The notes below the pieces were generated by a model that searched no databases, was not told the DNA's origin, and was given only the letters and a program-made list of their open reading frames with translations. A DNA stretch of 64,000 bases from Bin5 sp965242905 (GTDB taxonomy: Bacteria > Chloroflexota > Anaerolineae > Caldilineales > Caldilineaceae), in assembly GCA_965242905.1 (NCBI GenBank), contig CBDETM010000002.1, positions 2,170,001 to 2,234,000 of the forward strand, read 5' to 3'. The position numbers and the translations under genes are program-made. Below are positions 16,701-24,218 of this stretch, piece by piece (positions within the stretch are counted from its first letter, which is position 1; each line of letters opens with the position of its first letter).

Positions 16701-18976
16701 ATCAGATAACCGGGTCGATCCCCGACCTGAGCGCTCTCTCTAACCTGAGAACGCTGTACCTCTCTTACAACCAATTGACCGGATCAATCCCCGCTCTGAA
16801 CGCCCTCACCAACCTGGAAAGAATGGAAATCGTCCACAACCAGTTGACCGGACCGATCCCCGATCTCAGCGCGCTCTCCAGCCTGACAACGCTGTACCTC
16901 GCTGCCAACCGCTTGAGCGGTCCGCTACCTGACCTCAGCGCCCTCTCCAACCTGATCTATCTGGAAATCGGTGGCAACCAGTTGAACGGATCAATCCCCG
17001 ACCTCAGTGCACTCTCCAACCTGGATTCGCTGTACCTCGGTGGCAACCGGTTGAGCGGGTCCATCCCCGATCTGAGCGCACTCTCCAACCTGTCAAACCT
17101 GGACCTCGGTGGCAACCAGCTGACCGGGCCGATTCCCGATCTGAGCGCACTCTCCAACCTGTACTTGCTTGACATCAATCACAACCAGTTAAGCGGGTCG
17201 ATTCCCGATCTGAGCGCACTCTCTAACCTGTACTCGCTAGACCTCAGTCACAACCAGCTCAGCGAATCAATCCCCGATCTGAGCACACTCTCCAACCTGA
17301 ACTGGCTAGACCTCAGTCACAACCAGCTCAACGGCCCAATCCCCAATCTGAGCGCACTCTCCAGCCTGCTGGGGCTGTTCCTTTCCGACAACCGGTTGAC
17401 CGGGCCGGTCCCCGATCTGAGCGCACTCTCTAACCTGGAGATCTTGGACCTCTCAGGAAATCAGCTATGTCTTCCTGAAAATACAGACCTGTCTGGTTTA
17501 AGTGGAACTGTTGCCACCCACCTGCAGAACCTCAATCTGCCCCCCTGTTCAGGCGGTCCGCCTCCCGAAACACCCCAGACGCCGCAAACGCCCCAAACGC
17601 CGCAGGATCCGACCACGCCCGAGGAAAGAGCGGCCCTTGTCGCCCTCTACCATGCAACCGCTGGCGCCAGCTGGCGCAACAGCGATAACTGGCTGAGCGA
17701 TGAGCCGGTCGCTGCCTGGCACGGCGTTGTCACCGACGACAATGGCCGCGTAACCGAGCTGCGCCTCCCCGTGAACGGGTTGTTCGGACCGTTCCCCGAT
17801 CTGAGCGTTCTCACCAGCCTCACGATCCTGGATCTCCACGGCAACCCGTTGAGCGGCCCAATCCCCGACCTGAGCGCTCTTTCCAATCTGACGATCCTGG
17901 ACCTCCGCGGCACCCTGTTGAGCGGCCCGATCCCGGACCTGAGCGCCCTCACCAACCTGACGTCCCTCAGCCTCAACTCCAACCGGCTGAGTGGCCCCAT
18001 TCCGGACCTGAGCGCCCTCACCAATCTGACCGAGTTGTCCCTCAGTTACAACCAGTTGAGCGGATCAATCCCGGATCTGAGCGCCCTCACCAATCTGACC
18101 GAGTTGGCCCTCAGTCACAACCAGTTGAGCGGATCAATCCCGGATCTGAGCGCGCTGACCAACCTGAGCGTGTTGTCTCTTGGTCACAACCAGTTGAGCG
18201 GGCCAGTCCCGGATCTGGGCGCACTCACCAATCTGACGCGCCTGTACCTCAATAACAACCTGTTGGAATCGATCACGCGCCTGGGCGCTCTCAACCAACT
18301 GACGGACCTGCACCTCAGTCACAATCAATTGAGCCAACCACTCCCGGATCTGAACGGTCTCACCAATCTGACCCGGCTGGACCTCAGTCAAAATCAGTTG
18401 GGTGGCACCGTTCCGAACATGGACGCCCTGACCAGCCTGGCCAGCCTGTCCCTCAACAACAACCAGTTCAGCGGCACGTTCCCCGACCTGAGCGCGCTCT
18501 CCAGTCTGTCAGTTCTGAACCTCGCACACAATCAGCTCAGCGGCACAGTCCCGAATCTGAACGTCCCGACCAGCCTGCGGACGCTGTTACTCAGCACCAA
18601 CCAGCTGACCGGACCTATCCCCGACCTGAGCGCACTCTCCAACTTGAGACATCTGGACCTCAGCGCCAACCTGTTGACCGGCACAATCCCTGACCTGAGC
18701 GCACTCTCCAACCTGACGGGGCTGATCCTCGCCCATAACCAGCTGACCGGACCTATCCCCGACCTGAGCGCACTCTCGAACCTGCTCTGGCTCTACCTCA
18801 ATCACAACCAGTTGACCGGCCCTATCCCCGACCTGAGGATACTCTCCAGCCTGTACCAGCTGGATCTCAGCGGCAATCTGCTCTGCCTCCCCGCAGGCAC
18901 AACCTTATCCGGTCCCAATCAACGGGTCAACGCCCACTTGCAGAGCCTCAACCTCCCGCCCTGCCCCGACCCCTGA
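13760..18976 (+). CDS. Giant secreted LRR / fibronectin III protein (copy 2)
   Basis: 1738 residues if started at the ATG at 13760, which aligns with the start of copy 1 (an in-frame ATG at 13736 is the alternative). Signal peptide, DWEGVTVEND cap and nine 24-residue LRRs (about 107-327) precede three FN3-like domains (about 378-669) identical to copy 1. Two arrays of 23-residue IPDLSALSNL repeats follow (about 674-1262 and 1281-1738), each with its own RAALVALY cap and ending in a Cys-containing cap (NLPPCPDP). The two proteins differ in repeat number and in repeat surface residues while keeping the same architecture, the pattern expected of diversifying binding proteins. Extracellular; partner unknown. 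Confidence 0.85.
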   Translation: MSQTRPLSFSSRKRSAAVSAAIILLCAALSLLGARRPAIAAAPQQAASPSCTGTAAIPDPEPAGLVADCETLLGLKDEIAGDVALNWSTSLPISDWEGVTVENDRVTVLGLINKGLTGSIPAELGKLTNLNRLSLSSNQLTGTIPAELGKLTNLDHLRLGGNDLTGTIPAELGKLTKLEYLMLDVNDLTGHIPVELSKLTNLWWLYLNSNQLTGTIPAELSKQTNLQHLYLSDNQLTGTIPAELSKLTNLGHLYLHHNQLTGTIPVELSKLTNLRYLLLSSNQLTGTIPAELGKLTNLTVLYLADNDLTGTIPTELDNLVPPTGNLASVRIAAGNPGLCGPIPPALHALSPAPPDVVNDLGSDTYPTGNLGSCSSTPLAPPELTATAVAGAVELSWKEVAGAARYELLTWWDAQTGWQPLGGNNLTGTSFTHTTVTPGTTYHYTIRTVNAAGQTSDWLKPYPTATVPAAATPDTGTPPAAPELTATAVAGAVELSWEEVAGAVRYELLTWWDAQTGWQPLGGDDLTGTSYTHTTVTAGTTYYYSIRTVNAAGQTSDWLQDPASATVPAAGTPGSGTPPAAPQLTARPVAGAIELSWTAVTGAARYELLTWWDAQTGWQPLGGDDLTGTSYTHTTVTAGTTYHYAIRTINAAGETSAWLQPYPTATPSAPSAGSDAASERAALVALYNATNGPNWTQNDNWLSAEPLAAWYGVATDANGSVTELRLPNIGLSGPVPDLSALTTLTILDLESNQLRGPVPDLGALTNLTSLDLGHNQLSGPVPDLSALISLSKLDLESNGLSGPIPDLSALTNLTHLSLHSNQLSGPIPDLSALSSLMELNLAVNRLSGSIPDLGALTKLTSFNLGDNQLTGSIPDLSALTNLMNLTLGANRLTGPIPALSALTNLRYLHLGSNQLSGSVPDLSALSNLAALNLDDNGLSGPVPDFSTLSQLWSLNLSYNRFTGSIPALNALANLNSMDLSSNQITGSIPDLSALSNLRTLYLSYNQLTGSIPALNALTNLERMEIVHNQLTGPIPDLSALSSLTTLYLAANRLSGPLPDLSALSNLIYLEIGGNQLNGSIPDLSALSNLDSLYLGGNRLSGSIPDLSALSNLSNLDLGGNQLTGPIPDLSALSNLYLLDINHNQLSGSIPDLSALSNLYSLDLSHNQLSESIPDLSTLSNLNWLDLSHNQLNGPIPNLSALSSLLGLFLSDNRLTGPVPDLSALSNLEILDLSGNQLCLPENTDLSGLSGTVATHLQNLNLPPCSGGPPPETPQTPQTPQTPQDPTTPEERAALVALYHATAGASWRNSDNWLSDEPVAAWHGVVTDDNGRVTELRLPVNGLFGPFPDLSVLTSLTILDLHGNPLSGPIPDLSALSNLTILDLRGTLLSGPIPDLSALTNLTSLSLNSNRLSGPIPDLSALTNLTELSLSYNQLSGSIPDLSALTNLTELALSHNQLSGSIPDLSALTNLSVLSLGHNQLSGPVPDLGALTNLTRLYLNNNLLESITRLGALNQLTDLHLSHNQLSQPLPDLNGLTNLTRLDLSQNQLGGTVPNMDALTSLASLSLNNNQFSGTFPDLSALSSLSVLNLAHNQLSGTVPNLNVPTSLRTLLLSTNQLTGPIPDLSALSNLRHLDLSANLLTGTIPDLSALSNLTGLILAHNQLTGPIPDLSALSNLLWLYLNHNQLTGPIPDLRILSSLYQLDLSGNLLCLPAGTTLSGPNQRVNAHLQSLNLPPCPDP
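14792..15954 (+). repeat. 1163-bp stretch shared with 9136-10298
   Basis: Second copy of the conversion-like tract described at 9136. Here it covers the end of the LRR array, the three FN3 domains and the following cap of the second LRR protein. Confidence 0.85.
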
Positions 18977-19065
18977 CCCGCACCAGTGCGAAGCCTCCCG
19001 CAAACCTGACGCCGCCTATCCCCTTCTGCAAGGCCGCAACACCTCGCTCCCTGCCCCCCGCAAAC

Positions 19066-19105
19066 AAAAAGCGCCGGATACGGTCCAAATACCCGCATCC
19101 GGCGC
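19066..19105 (-). terminator. Strong hairpin with T-run on the minus strand
   Basis: GCGCCGGAT (19071-19079) pairs with ATCCGGCGC (19097-19105), extended by CGG/CCG inside. On the minus strand it is followed by TTTTTGTTTG, the layout of an intrinsic terminator. The T-run is on the side that would stop leftward transcription. On the plus strand it is a bare hairpin 95 bp after the LRR stop. Confidence 0.6.
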
Positions 19106-19203
19106 CCCTGCCCACTTCCACCCCGGCCGGCTCACAATCCAATCTCCAGCACAGGAAACTGTGCCACTCTCTCCTCACTCCTCTTCACTCTCTCCTTGCC
19201 TTT

Positions 19204-19480
19204 GGGCGGTCGGGCCTATTCGGCCCTCCCTTGTGCGGGGGCTCCGCCCCCGCAACGCCCCCGGCCATGTTCGCGCCGTAGCGAGTGTGTGGGTAATATG
19301 AAGTTGTCGTCTCGCGGCGGCCGTGCTTCACCCCGTCCCCCGTCCCCCATTCCGCTCCCGTAGGTGCCGGCCTTGTGCCTGCCCATCTGCCACCTGGTCG
19401 ATGGACGGCAAGCAATTTCAGCCACCGCTGACATGTATTCCCCGCCAGACTGTTCCCACCCAAAACTGGCATGCCTCCCT
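19204..19480. repeat. 59-bp dispersed repeat, copy 2, with long right flank
   Basis: The core at 19204-19262 has an outer stem GGGCG/CGCCC, hairpin GGGCC-TATTC-GGCCC and hairpin TGCGGGGGC-TCC-GCCCCCGCA, giving a possible three-way junction. The right flank shares TAGGTGCCGGCC, TTCAGCCACCGCTG and CCCCGCCAGACTGTTCCCA-type blocks with copy 5 (55560-55720), and a GTAGC...GTGGGTAATA block with copy 4. Confidence 0.8.
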
Positions 19481-19494
19481 CTGTCCTCACACTA

Positions 19495-19532
19495 TTGATG
19501 CATCGATAAAGAACCGTTATGCTAGTGCATCA
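19495..19532 (+). promoter_or_regulatory. Promoter with flanking inverted repeat, probably leaderless
   Basis: TTGATG (19495-19500), 17 bp, TATGCT (19518-19523). The predicted start is about 19530, at the ATG (19532), so the message may be leaderless. TGATGCA (19496-19502) and TGCATCA (19526-19532) are perfect inverted arms that overlap the -35 box and the start codon, a good position for an operator bound by the encoded ribbon-helix-helix protein. Confidence 0.5.
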
Positions 19533-19789
19533 TGACAACCACTATCTCCCTTGATGACCAGCTTGCAAAGCAGGTGCGCCGCGCAGCCGAAGCCCGCGGC
19601 ATCAGCGTCAGCGCCTTCATCACCAAAACGCTGGATGACGCTCTGAAGCGCCGCGAACAGTCCGAGCCGCCTCCCTTCCAGCTGGTGACCGTGTCCGGCG
19701 TCCACCCCCGCCCGGGAGTCGATCTCGACCGGCCAAGGGCGCTCAACGTCCAGGATGACGAAGCCCGGCTCGGGCACGGTAGTCGGTGA
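19532..19789 (+). CDS. Ribbon-helix-helix antitoxin-like protein, no toxin partner
   Basis: An 85-residue protein with an N-terminal ribbon-helix-helix domain: TTISLDDQLAKQVRRAAEARGISVSAFITKTLDDALKRRE matches the CopG/VapB class of dimeric DNA-binding antitoxins. The C-terminal 40 residues (VTVSGVHPRPGVDLDRPRALN) resemble the toxin-wrapping tail of VapB proteins paired with PIN-domain toxins. The expected VapC frame is not found in the 350 bp downstream. The inverted repeat over its promoter suggests autoregulation. Its -35/-10 spacing and the absence of a ribosome-binding site suggest leaderless translation. Confidence 0.7.
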   Translation: MTTTISLDDQLAKQVRRAAEARGISVSAFITKTLDDALKRREQSEPPPFQLVTVSGVHPRPGVDLDRPRALNVQDDEARLGHGSR

Positions 19790-20138
19790 CAATGTGCACA
19801 CCTTTGTAGCAAGTTGACTGCACATACTCTCCGCATACATCTCAACTGCCTGTTGGGCAAACTTGACTACCCTCATATCAAGTAGCTGGCCTTTCCCAAC
19901 TTTCATGTGGCCCTATAACACATTTATGCTTCCATATTAAAGGCTACCTTTAATATAGCCGCTGCCGCCTTGCCCTTCCTTCCCGCGCGCGAAGTTAAAC
20001 GCCGCCGAATTCACCGCCCGGTAAGGATGACAACCATTATGAGACTTGCTTGAATTGTGGGGTGCCCTACTAGAGATAAGGCCGTAAGACCTCAGCAGCA
20101 CGAGAACTACGCCGCTCCGAGCCGCCTCTCGCCCGCCT
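19790..20138. other. Gene-free stretch with AT-rich palindrome
   Basis: No gene is recognisable; in particular no PIN-domain toxin follows the antitoxin. The notable item is a perfect palindrome at 19934-19956 (ATATTAAAGG, CTA, CCTTTAATAT), strikingly AT-rich for this genome. Confidence 0.5.
19934..19956. repeat. Perfect 10-bp inverted repeat, AT-rich
   Basis: ATATTAAAGG (19934-19943) and CCTTTAATAT (19947-19956) are exact inverted arms around CTA. It could be an operator or a small hairpin at the end of the antitoxin transcript. No matching second copy was noticed. Confidence 0.55.
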
Positions 20139-20798
20139 TCACGCCAGCTCAGGCTCCGAATCCAGCAGCCGCTCAACAACCTCGATCAACTCAGCCACCT
20201 TTTTGTCGCTGAATCCGTTGACATCAAAACCATGAGCAATTGCATTCCTATACTTCATCATGTCGGTCAGATAGTCGTGGTCCTCGCGCGAAATGATGCC
20301 GTGCATGACCGCCGTGTCGAGGACGTAAGACGCCGTGGTGACGCGCCTGATGGAAATCTCCGCGGTCTCGATCAAATTCCGGATCGCTGCCTCGCAAGCC
20401 GACCAGACCAACAGGTAGGCGGCTTCGCCCGAACCCTTCTCAAGAACCTCCTCCGCCTCGGCAAGTCGCCGGCGGATCTCCTCCTCCGCAAAAGGCTGCG
20501 CACCCTCAGGAGACTCCAGTTTCTCCGGCTCGCCTACCAGCAGCAGGTCATAGCTCCAGCCAGGCTTCTCATACAGAATTTCCGCCAGCTCTGTCATTCT
20601 GGGTGACCTTGCCAGCGAAGTCCGGGCCTTGACTTCAATGACTCGGGTTTCCTCACCTTTACGCACGACCAGATCAGCACGATAGCCGGGCAGGAAATCC
20701 AGCTGGCAATTTTCCTCCACCTCATAGCCTCTACTGCGGTACTCTGCTGCCTTCTTGTCAATGAACTTCCTTTCAAGAATAGCGATGTCCTCGATCAA
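20139..20798 (-). CDS. Restriction-endonuclease-like plus HEPN-like protein
   Basis: 219 residues from a TTG at 20798 preceded by a near-perfect AGGAGGTGA ribosome-binding site (20803-20811); no in-frame ATG gives a sensible start. Residues about 20-60 look like a PD-(D/E)xK nuclease core, with D42 in YRADLVV and E55-V-K57 in VIEVKAR. Residues 100-219 are helical and contain Y-RNAIAH (R184, H189), the Rx4H pattern of HEPN ribonucleases and of Swt1-like or AbiU-type domains. Nuclease-HEPN pairings occur in defence and toxin systems, so a defence role is possible but unproven. It stands alone, with its 5' end against an nfo fragment. Confidence 0.7.
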   Translation of the reverse strand: MIEDIAILERKFIDKKAAEYRSRGYEVEENCQLDFLPGYRADLVVRKGEETRVIEVKARTSLARSPRMTELAEILYEKPGWSYDLLLVGEPEKLESPEGAQPFAEEEIRRRLAEAEEVLEKGSGEAAYLLVWSACEAAIRNLIETAEISIRRVTTASYVLDTAVMHGIISREDHDYLTDMMKYRNAIAHGFDVNGFSDKKVAELIEVVERLLDSEPELA

Positions 20799-20810
20799 AA
20801 TATCACCTCC

Positions 20811-20966
20811 TGAGCTGGCCCGCATCATCGACCTGGTCGAGGACAAAGAGCGCGTCGGCATCTCTCTCGACTCCTGCCACGCGCTAGCCGCCGGCTGCGA
20901 CTTCCGCACGGCCGAACTCGAGAAAACTGTCGGTATCGACAGCGTCAGCCGCTGGCAATTCAATCT
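20811..20966 (+). pseudogene. nfo: Fragment of endonuclease IV
   Basis: Reads ELARIIDLVEDKERVG, LDSCHALAAG and TVGIDSVSRWQF, matching residues about 162-219 of the intact Nfo at 6014. An internal deletion of about eight codons removes the GYEAMMTE part. It has neither a start nor the metal-binding C-terminal half. It abuts the ribosome-binding site of the nuclease-HEPN gene, in the opposite orientation. Confidence 0.85.
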
Positions 20967-21235
20967 ACCTCTGCCACGACAACCAATTGCGAAATCGAAG
21001 ACCGACCGTTCCGCTCAGTCCCAAGAAATTCCGACACGCCTCTGCCGTCATTCGCGCCCCTTCGCGTAACTTCGCGGATCAAATGGTTTCATCCATTGCT
21101 AGATCCAAACGAAAAACATCCCAAACAGGCCCTGCAGTCGTTCCGCCCTTCTTGAATCCCGAACGACCTCCCCAAAATATCAACGAAACCTGTCACTTAC
21201 CCGCCCACTAAAAACTAACCACTAAAAACTGCCCC

Positions 21236-23242
21236 TCACCACTCCACCCCCAACAACCTCACCAACTCCCCCGCACTCGTCGTCCCCCGCACCCTTACAC
21301 GCCGCAACTGAAAAAGATTATCAGTCGAATGCGTGGCCCCCGCGATGATCGTCACCCCGCCCCAGAATCCCGCACTCTCGAATATCCGGATCGTATTCCT
21401 GTCGTAATGCCCAAAAGGATACGTAATAAAACGCGGCCGCACCCCCAGCTCATGCTCGATCGTCTCCGCGCTCCCCAGTGCCTGCCACACCAGATAATCA
21501 TCGTTTCGATTCCGCAAACTGGCGTGATTACGACCGTGCGACTCGATGAACATCCCCGCCGCCTTCATCTCCCGCGCCATATCCCACGACAGATACAGCG
21601 GGTTCCCCTCATCCATGTAGTCCGATACCACGAAAAACATCCCCGTCATGCCGAACTCCTTCAACAATGGAAACGCGTTCTCGTAATTGTCGCGATATCC
21701 ATCGTCAAAGGTGAGGATCACCGGCTTCTCCGGCAACGGCGTGCCCTGGTTCAGATGGCCCACCAGATCATACATACTGATCGTCGTATACCCGGCGTCG
21801 GCCATCGCCTGCAGGTGGCTCCGGAACAGCTCCGGCGATACCGACAGGTCCCGCCGGTACACGTCCGACCCGGGCGGCGGCACGCTTACATAGTGATACA
21901 TCAGAATCGGCACCTGCACCTTCCGCACCAGTCCGTCAGGAAAGGGCGGCGGTTTCGGCGACACAAGCGACTTCGGCTGCTCCTCGGGCCCATGATGAAC
22001 CGCCGGCAGCATCAGAACGGCCGCCCCACTGTGCACTGCCGGCAGCATGATCTCAAACTCCTCACGCTCCTTGGCCGTCTCCTCCAAAATGATCTGCGCC
22101 AGTATCCAGTCGTGGTACTGGCTCACACGCGTATAAACGCCGTAAAACGCCGGCCGCGCACACCCAATGCCAAAGCTCACCAGCCCGGCCAGCTGCCAGC
22201 CGCCCTCCCCGTCCGGCACCACCAGCGGGCCGCCGCTGTCGCCGTGGCACGCGTCCTTGCCCCCCTCCTTGAACCCGGCGCACAGCATGTTCTCCGTGAT
22301 CATCCTGCCCATTGAGCTGGTGCACTCCTCCTCCGACACAATCGGCAGCTCCACCTGCTGCAGGTCATAGGAGAGCAGACCACTGCTGCCGTCCTCCGAA
22401 AGCGCCCCCCAGCCTATCACCGTCCCTACCGTGCCCGGCCCGGCCAGCGCCAGGTCGTCAGCGCCCAGCAGCGTGACCAGCTCGGCATCTGCCGGCTCCG
22501 ACAGATGCAGCAACGCCAGATCGTGCGCGAAGTCGTGGGCAAAATCGAATCCGTAGCGAGGATGCAGGACAATACGGTCAACCGATCTCTTCTGCCCCTG
22601 CCCGCTCTCCAGCCTGTGAGGGCCAACTGTCGCCACAATCTGATCTGGCGCAGCGTTCACGACGCAGTGGGCCGCCGTCAGCGCCCAGCTGGGAGCCACC
22701 AGAGACGCCCCGCAGAATGTGTGGTAACCGGGCTCGGTGAAAGCCTGGATGGCAACCATCCACGGCCACGCCCCCGGTGTCGCCTTCTCACCGCCCACGA
22801 TCTGCCCTTGCAAACCCGCCGGTGGCGGCGTAGCCGTCGCCGCCGGCGTAACGCTCGACTGCCCGTCACCCGCGGCCACTGCTCTGACCGCCGGCCCGGA
22901 GAGTGCAGCGCGTTCGGGGCTGACGGTGTTGGAGCGCACCGACAATGCCTGCTCATTCCGCGCCCAATCGGCACCCTCACCAACTGCCGGTGCCTCCAGG
23001 GCCGGTGCTGCTTCAGGGACCGCCGGCTCCGGCATGATGGCACGATTCCACGACATCAGAATCACGACCGGTGCCAGAATCGACAGGATGCTCAGGCCGC
23101 CATAGGACCGGATCGAACGACGCGCGGAGGCAGATCCGCGAACTCTCCTGCCTTGGACGTCAGCATGAAATGCGCCCCTGCTTGCGAGGGGCGCATTGGA
23201 GACGGATTTACGAAATAACGGCCGGGGAAAGCGCAAATTCAT
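21236..23242 (-). CDS. Trypsin-like protease fused to polysaccharide deacetylase
   Basis: A 668-residue fusion. Residues about 48-65 form a signal anchor, followed by an Ala/Pro-rich linker. The S1 protease domain starts at IVGG (148-151) with catalytic H192 (TAAHC), D241 (HDLALL) and S336 (GDSGGP); D330, six residues before the Ser, predicts cleavage after Arg or Lys. After a linker, residues about 440-668 form a NodB-type deacetylase: VPILMYHYVS, TFDDGY (D513, D514) and a zinc-binding SHGRNH (H569, H573). The product should be extracytoplasmic, cutting protein with one half and deacetylating a glycan with the other. It is divergent to the Crp/Fnr gene. Confidence 0.85.
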   Translation of the reverse strand: MNLRFPRPLFRKSVSNAPLASRGAFHADVQGRRVRGSASARRSIRSYGGLSILSILAPVVILMSWNRAIMPEPAVPEAAPALEAPAVGEGADWARNEQALSVRSNTVSPERAALSGPAVRAVAAGDGQSSVTPAATATPPPAGLQGQIVGGEKATPGAWPWMVAIQAFTEPGYHTFCGASLVAPSWALTAAHCVVNAAPDQIVATVGPHRLESGQGQKRSVDRIVLHPRYGFDFAHDFAHDLALLHLSEPADAELVTLLGADDLALAGPGTVGTVIGWGALSEDGSSGLLSYDLQQVELPIVSEEECTSSMGRMITENMLCAGFKEGGKDACHGDSGGPLVVPDGEGGWQLAGLVSFGIGCARPAFYGVYTRVSQYHDWILAQIILEETAKEREEFEIMLPAVHSGAAVLMLPAVHHGPEEQPKSLVSPKPPPFPDGLVRKVQVPILMYHYVSVPPPGSDVYRRDLSVSPELFRSHLQAMADAGYTTISMYDLVGHLNQGTPLPEKPVILTFDDGYRDNYENAFPLLKEFGMTGMFFVVSDYMDEGNPLYLSWDMAREMKAAGMFIESHGRNHASLRNRNDDYLVWQALGSAETIEHELGVRPRFITYPFGHYDRNTIRIFESAGFWGGVTIIAGATHSTDNLFQLRRVRVRGTTSAGELVRLLGVEW

Positions 23243-23284
23243 GCCCGCATTTTAACAAATCGGATGTGAGAGCGCCAAAAAAGG

Positions 23285-23312
23285 TTGATAAATTCGCCCC
23301 TACGCGTATAAT
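23285..23312 (+). promoter_or_regulatory. Sigma-70-like promoter of the Crp/Fnr gene
   Basis: TTGATA (23285-23290), 16-bp spacer, TATAAT (23307-23312). The predicted start is about 23319, giving a 75-nt leader. It sits in the divergent spacer between this gene and the protease-deacetylase gene. Confidence 0.6.
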
Positions 23313-23392
23313 AAGGTAGGGCTATAAGTTGATAGCGAGGAACCGGGGCCGCCGCCCTTGCCGGACCCGCGGCGTGCCAGGAGAAACCCAAC

Positions 23393-24121
23393 ATGACGAT
23401 CATGAAAATGTCCGCCGCGCTGCAACCCGCGGAAAAGATGAAATTTCTCTCTGAACTGATGGTCTTTCAGGACCTGACATCCAGAGAAATGGAAGAACTG
23501 AACCGAATCACCACGATGAGCACCGTGCGCAAAGGACGGGTCTTCTACCGCCCCGAGGAGCCCGGCGAAGTCCTTTTCATCCTCAAGGAAGGCCGCGTAC
23601 AGCTCTATCGCATCAGCCCTGAAGGCAAAAAGCTCGTCATCACAACCCTTGGCCCCCACACACTCTTCGGCGAAATGGCCCTGCTCGGCACCAAGATGCA
23701 CAATACCTTTGCCGAAGCCATCGACGACTGCCTCATCTGCGTCATGAGCCGTAACGACCTCGAACGGCTTATCCTCAGCAAGCCCCAGGTCGCCCTCCGC
23801 ATCCTCGAGATCACCGGCAAACGCCTGCAGGAGGCCGAAGAAAGCCTTGAAAACATGGCCTTCAAAGGCATCCCCGCCCGTCTGGCCAATCTGCTCCTGC
23901 GCCTCTCCGACGAACAGCAGTCCGACGAAGTAACCGGCCTCACCCACCAGGACCTGGCCGAAAGCATCGGCACCTACCGCGAAACCGCCACACAGGTCCT
24001 CAACGACCTCAAAGCACGCGGCCTCATCGAAATCGGACGCAAGCGCATCAAACTTCTCGACCGGGAATCCATTTCCATCATCGGCAGCAAACGCATAAAG
24101 CTGCTCGACGAAAACATCTGA
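23393..24121 (+). CDS. Crp/Fnr family transcriptional regulator
   Basis: A 242-residue protein. Residues about 20-140 form a cyclic-nucleotide-binding beta-roll (PGEVLFILKEGRVQLYR, LGPHTLFGEMALLG), then a dimer helix (ITGKRLQEAEESLENMAF), then a winged helix with GLTHQDLAESIGTYRETATQVLNDLKARGLIEI. There is no N-terminal Cys cluster of the FNR type. Whether it binds cAMP is unclear: the FGEMALLG loop is conserved, but the usual RxA after it reads HNTFAEA. The C-terminus carries KRIKLLD twice, 15 residues apart, an odd small duplication. The ATG at 23393 has AGGAG nine bases upstream; 23402 is an alternative. Confidence 0.9.
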   Translation: MTIMKMSAALQPAEKMKFLSELMVFQDLTSREMEELNRITTMSTVRKGRVFYRPEEPGEVLFILKEGRVQLYRISPEGKKLVITTLGPHTLFGEMALLGTKMHNTFAEAIDDCLICVMSRNDLERLILSKPQVALRILEITGKRLQEAEESLENMAFKGIPARLANLLLRLSDEQQSDEVTGLTHQDLAESIGTYRETATQVLNDLKARGLIEIGRKRIKLLDRESISIIGSKRIKLLDENI

Positions 24122-24218
24122 TCCGCAGTGGCCAACTGCCACGGGACAGCGGTCGACTGCACCAGTGGGCCCCATGGATTGCTGGCCGACAATCACTGAT
24201 CACCGGTGGTCCACCCCC

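Larger units (their letters stand above)
18977..19494. other. Gene-free stretch with terminator and repeat
   Basis: After the second LRR stop this stretch contains a strong hairpin (19071-19105), a polypyrimidine spacer (about 19160-19200) and the second copy of the 59-bp repeat with its long right flank. I see no gene in it. Confidence 0.6.

Noticed and set aside
23300..24196. 298-codon minus-strand frame opposite the Crp/Fnr gene
   Set aside because: Antisense of a gene with unmistakable regulator domains and a good promoter.
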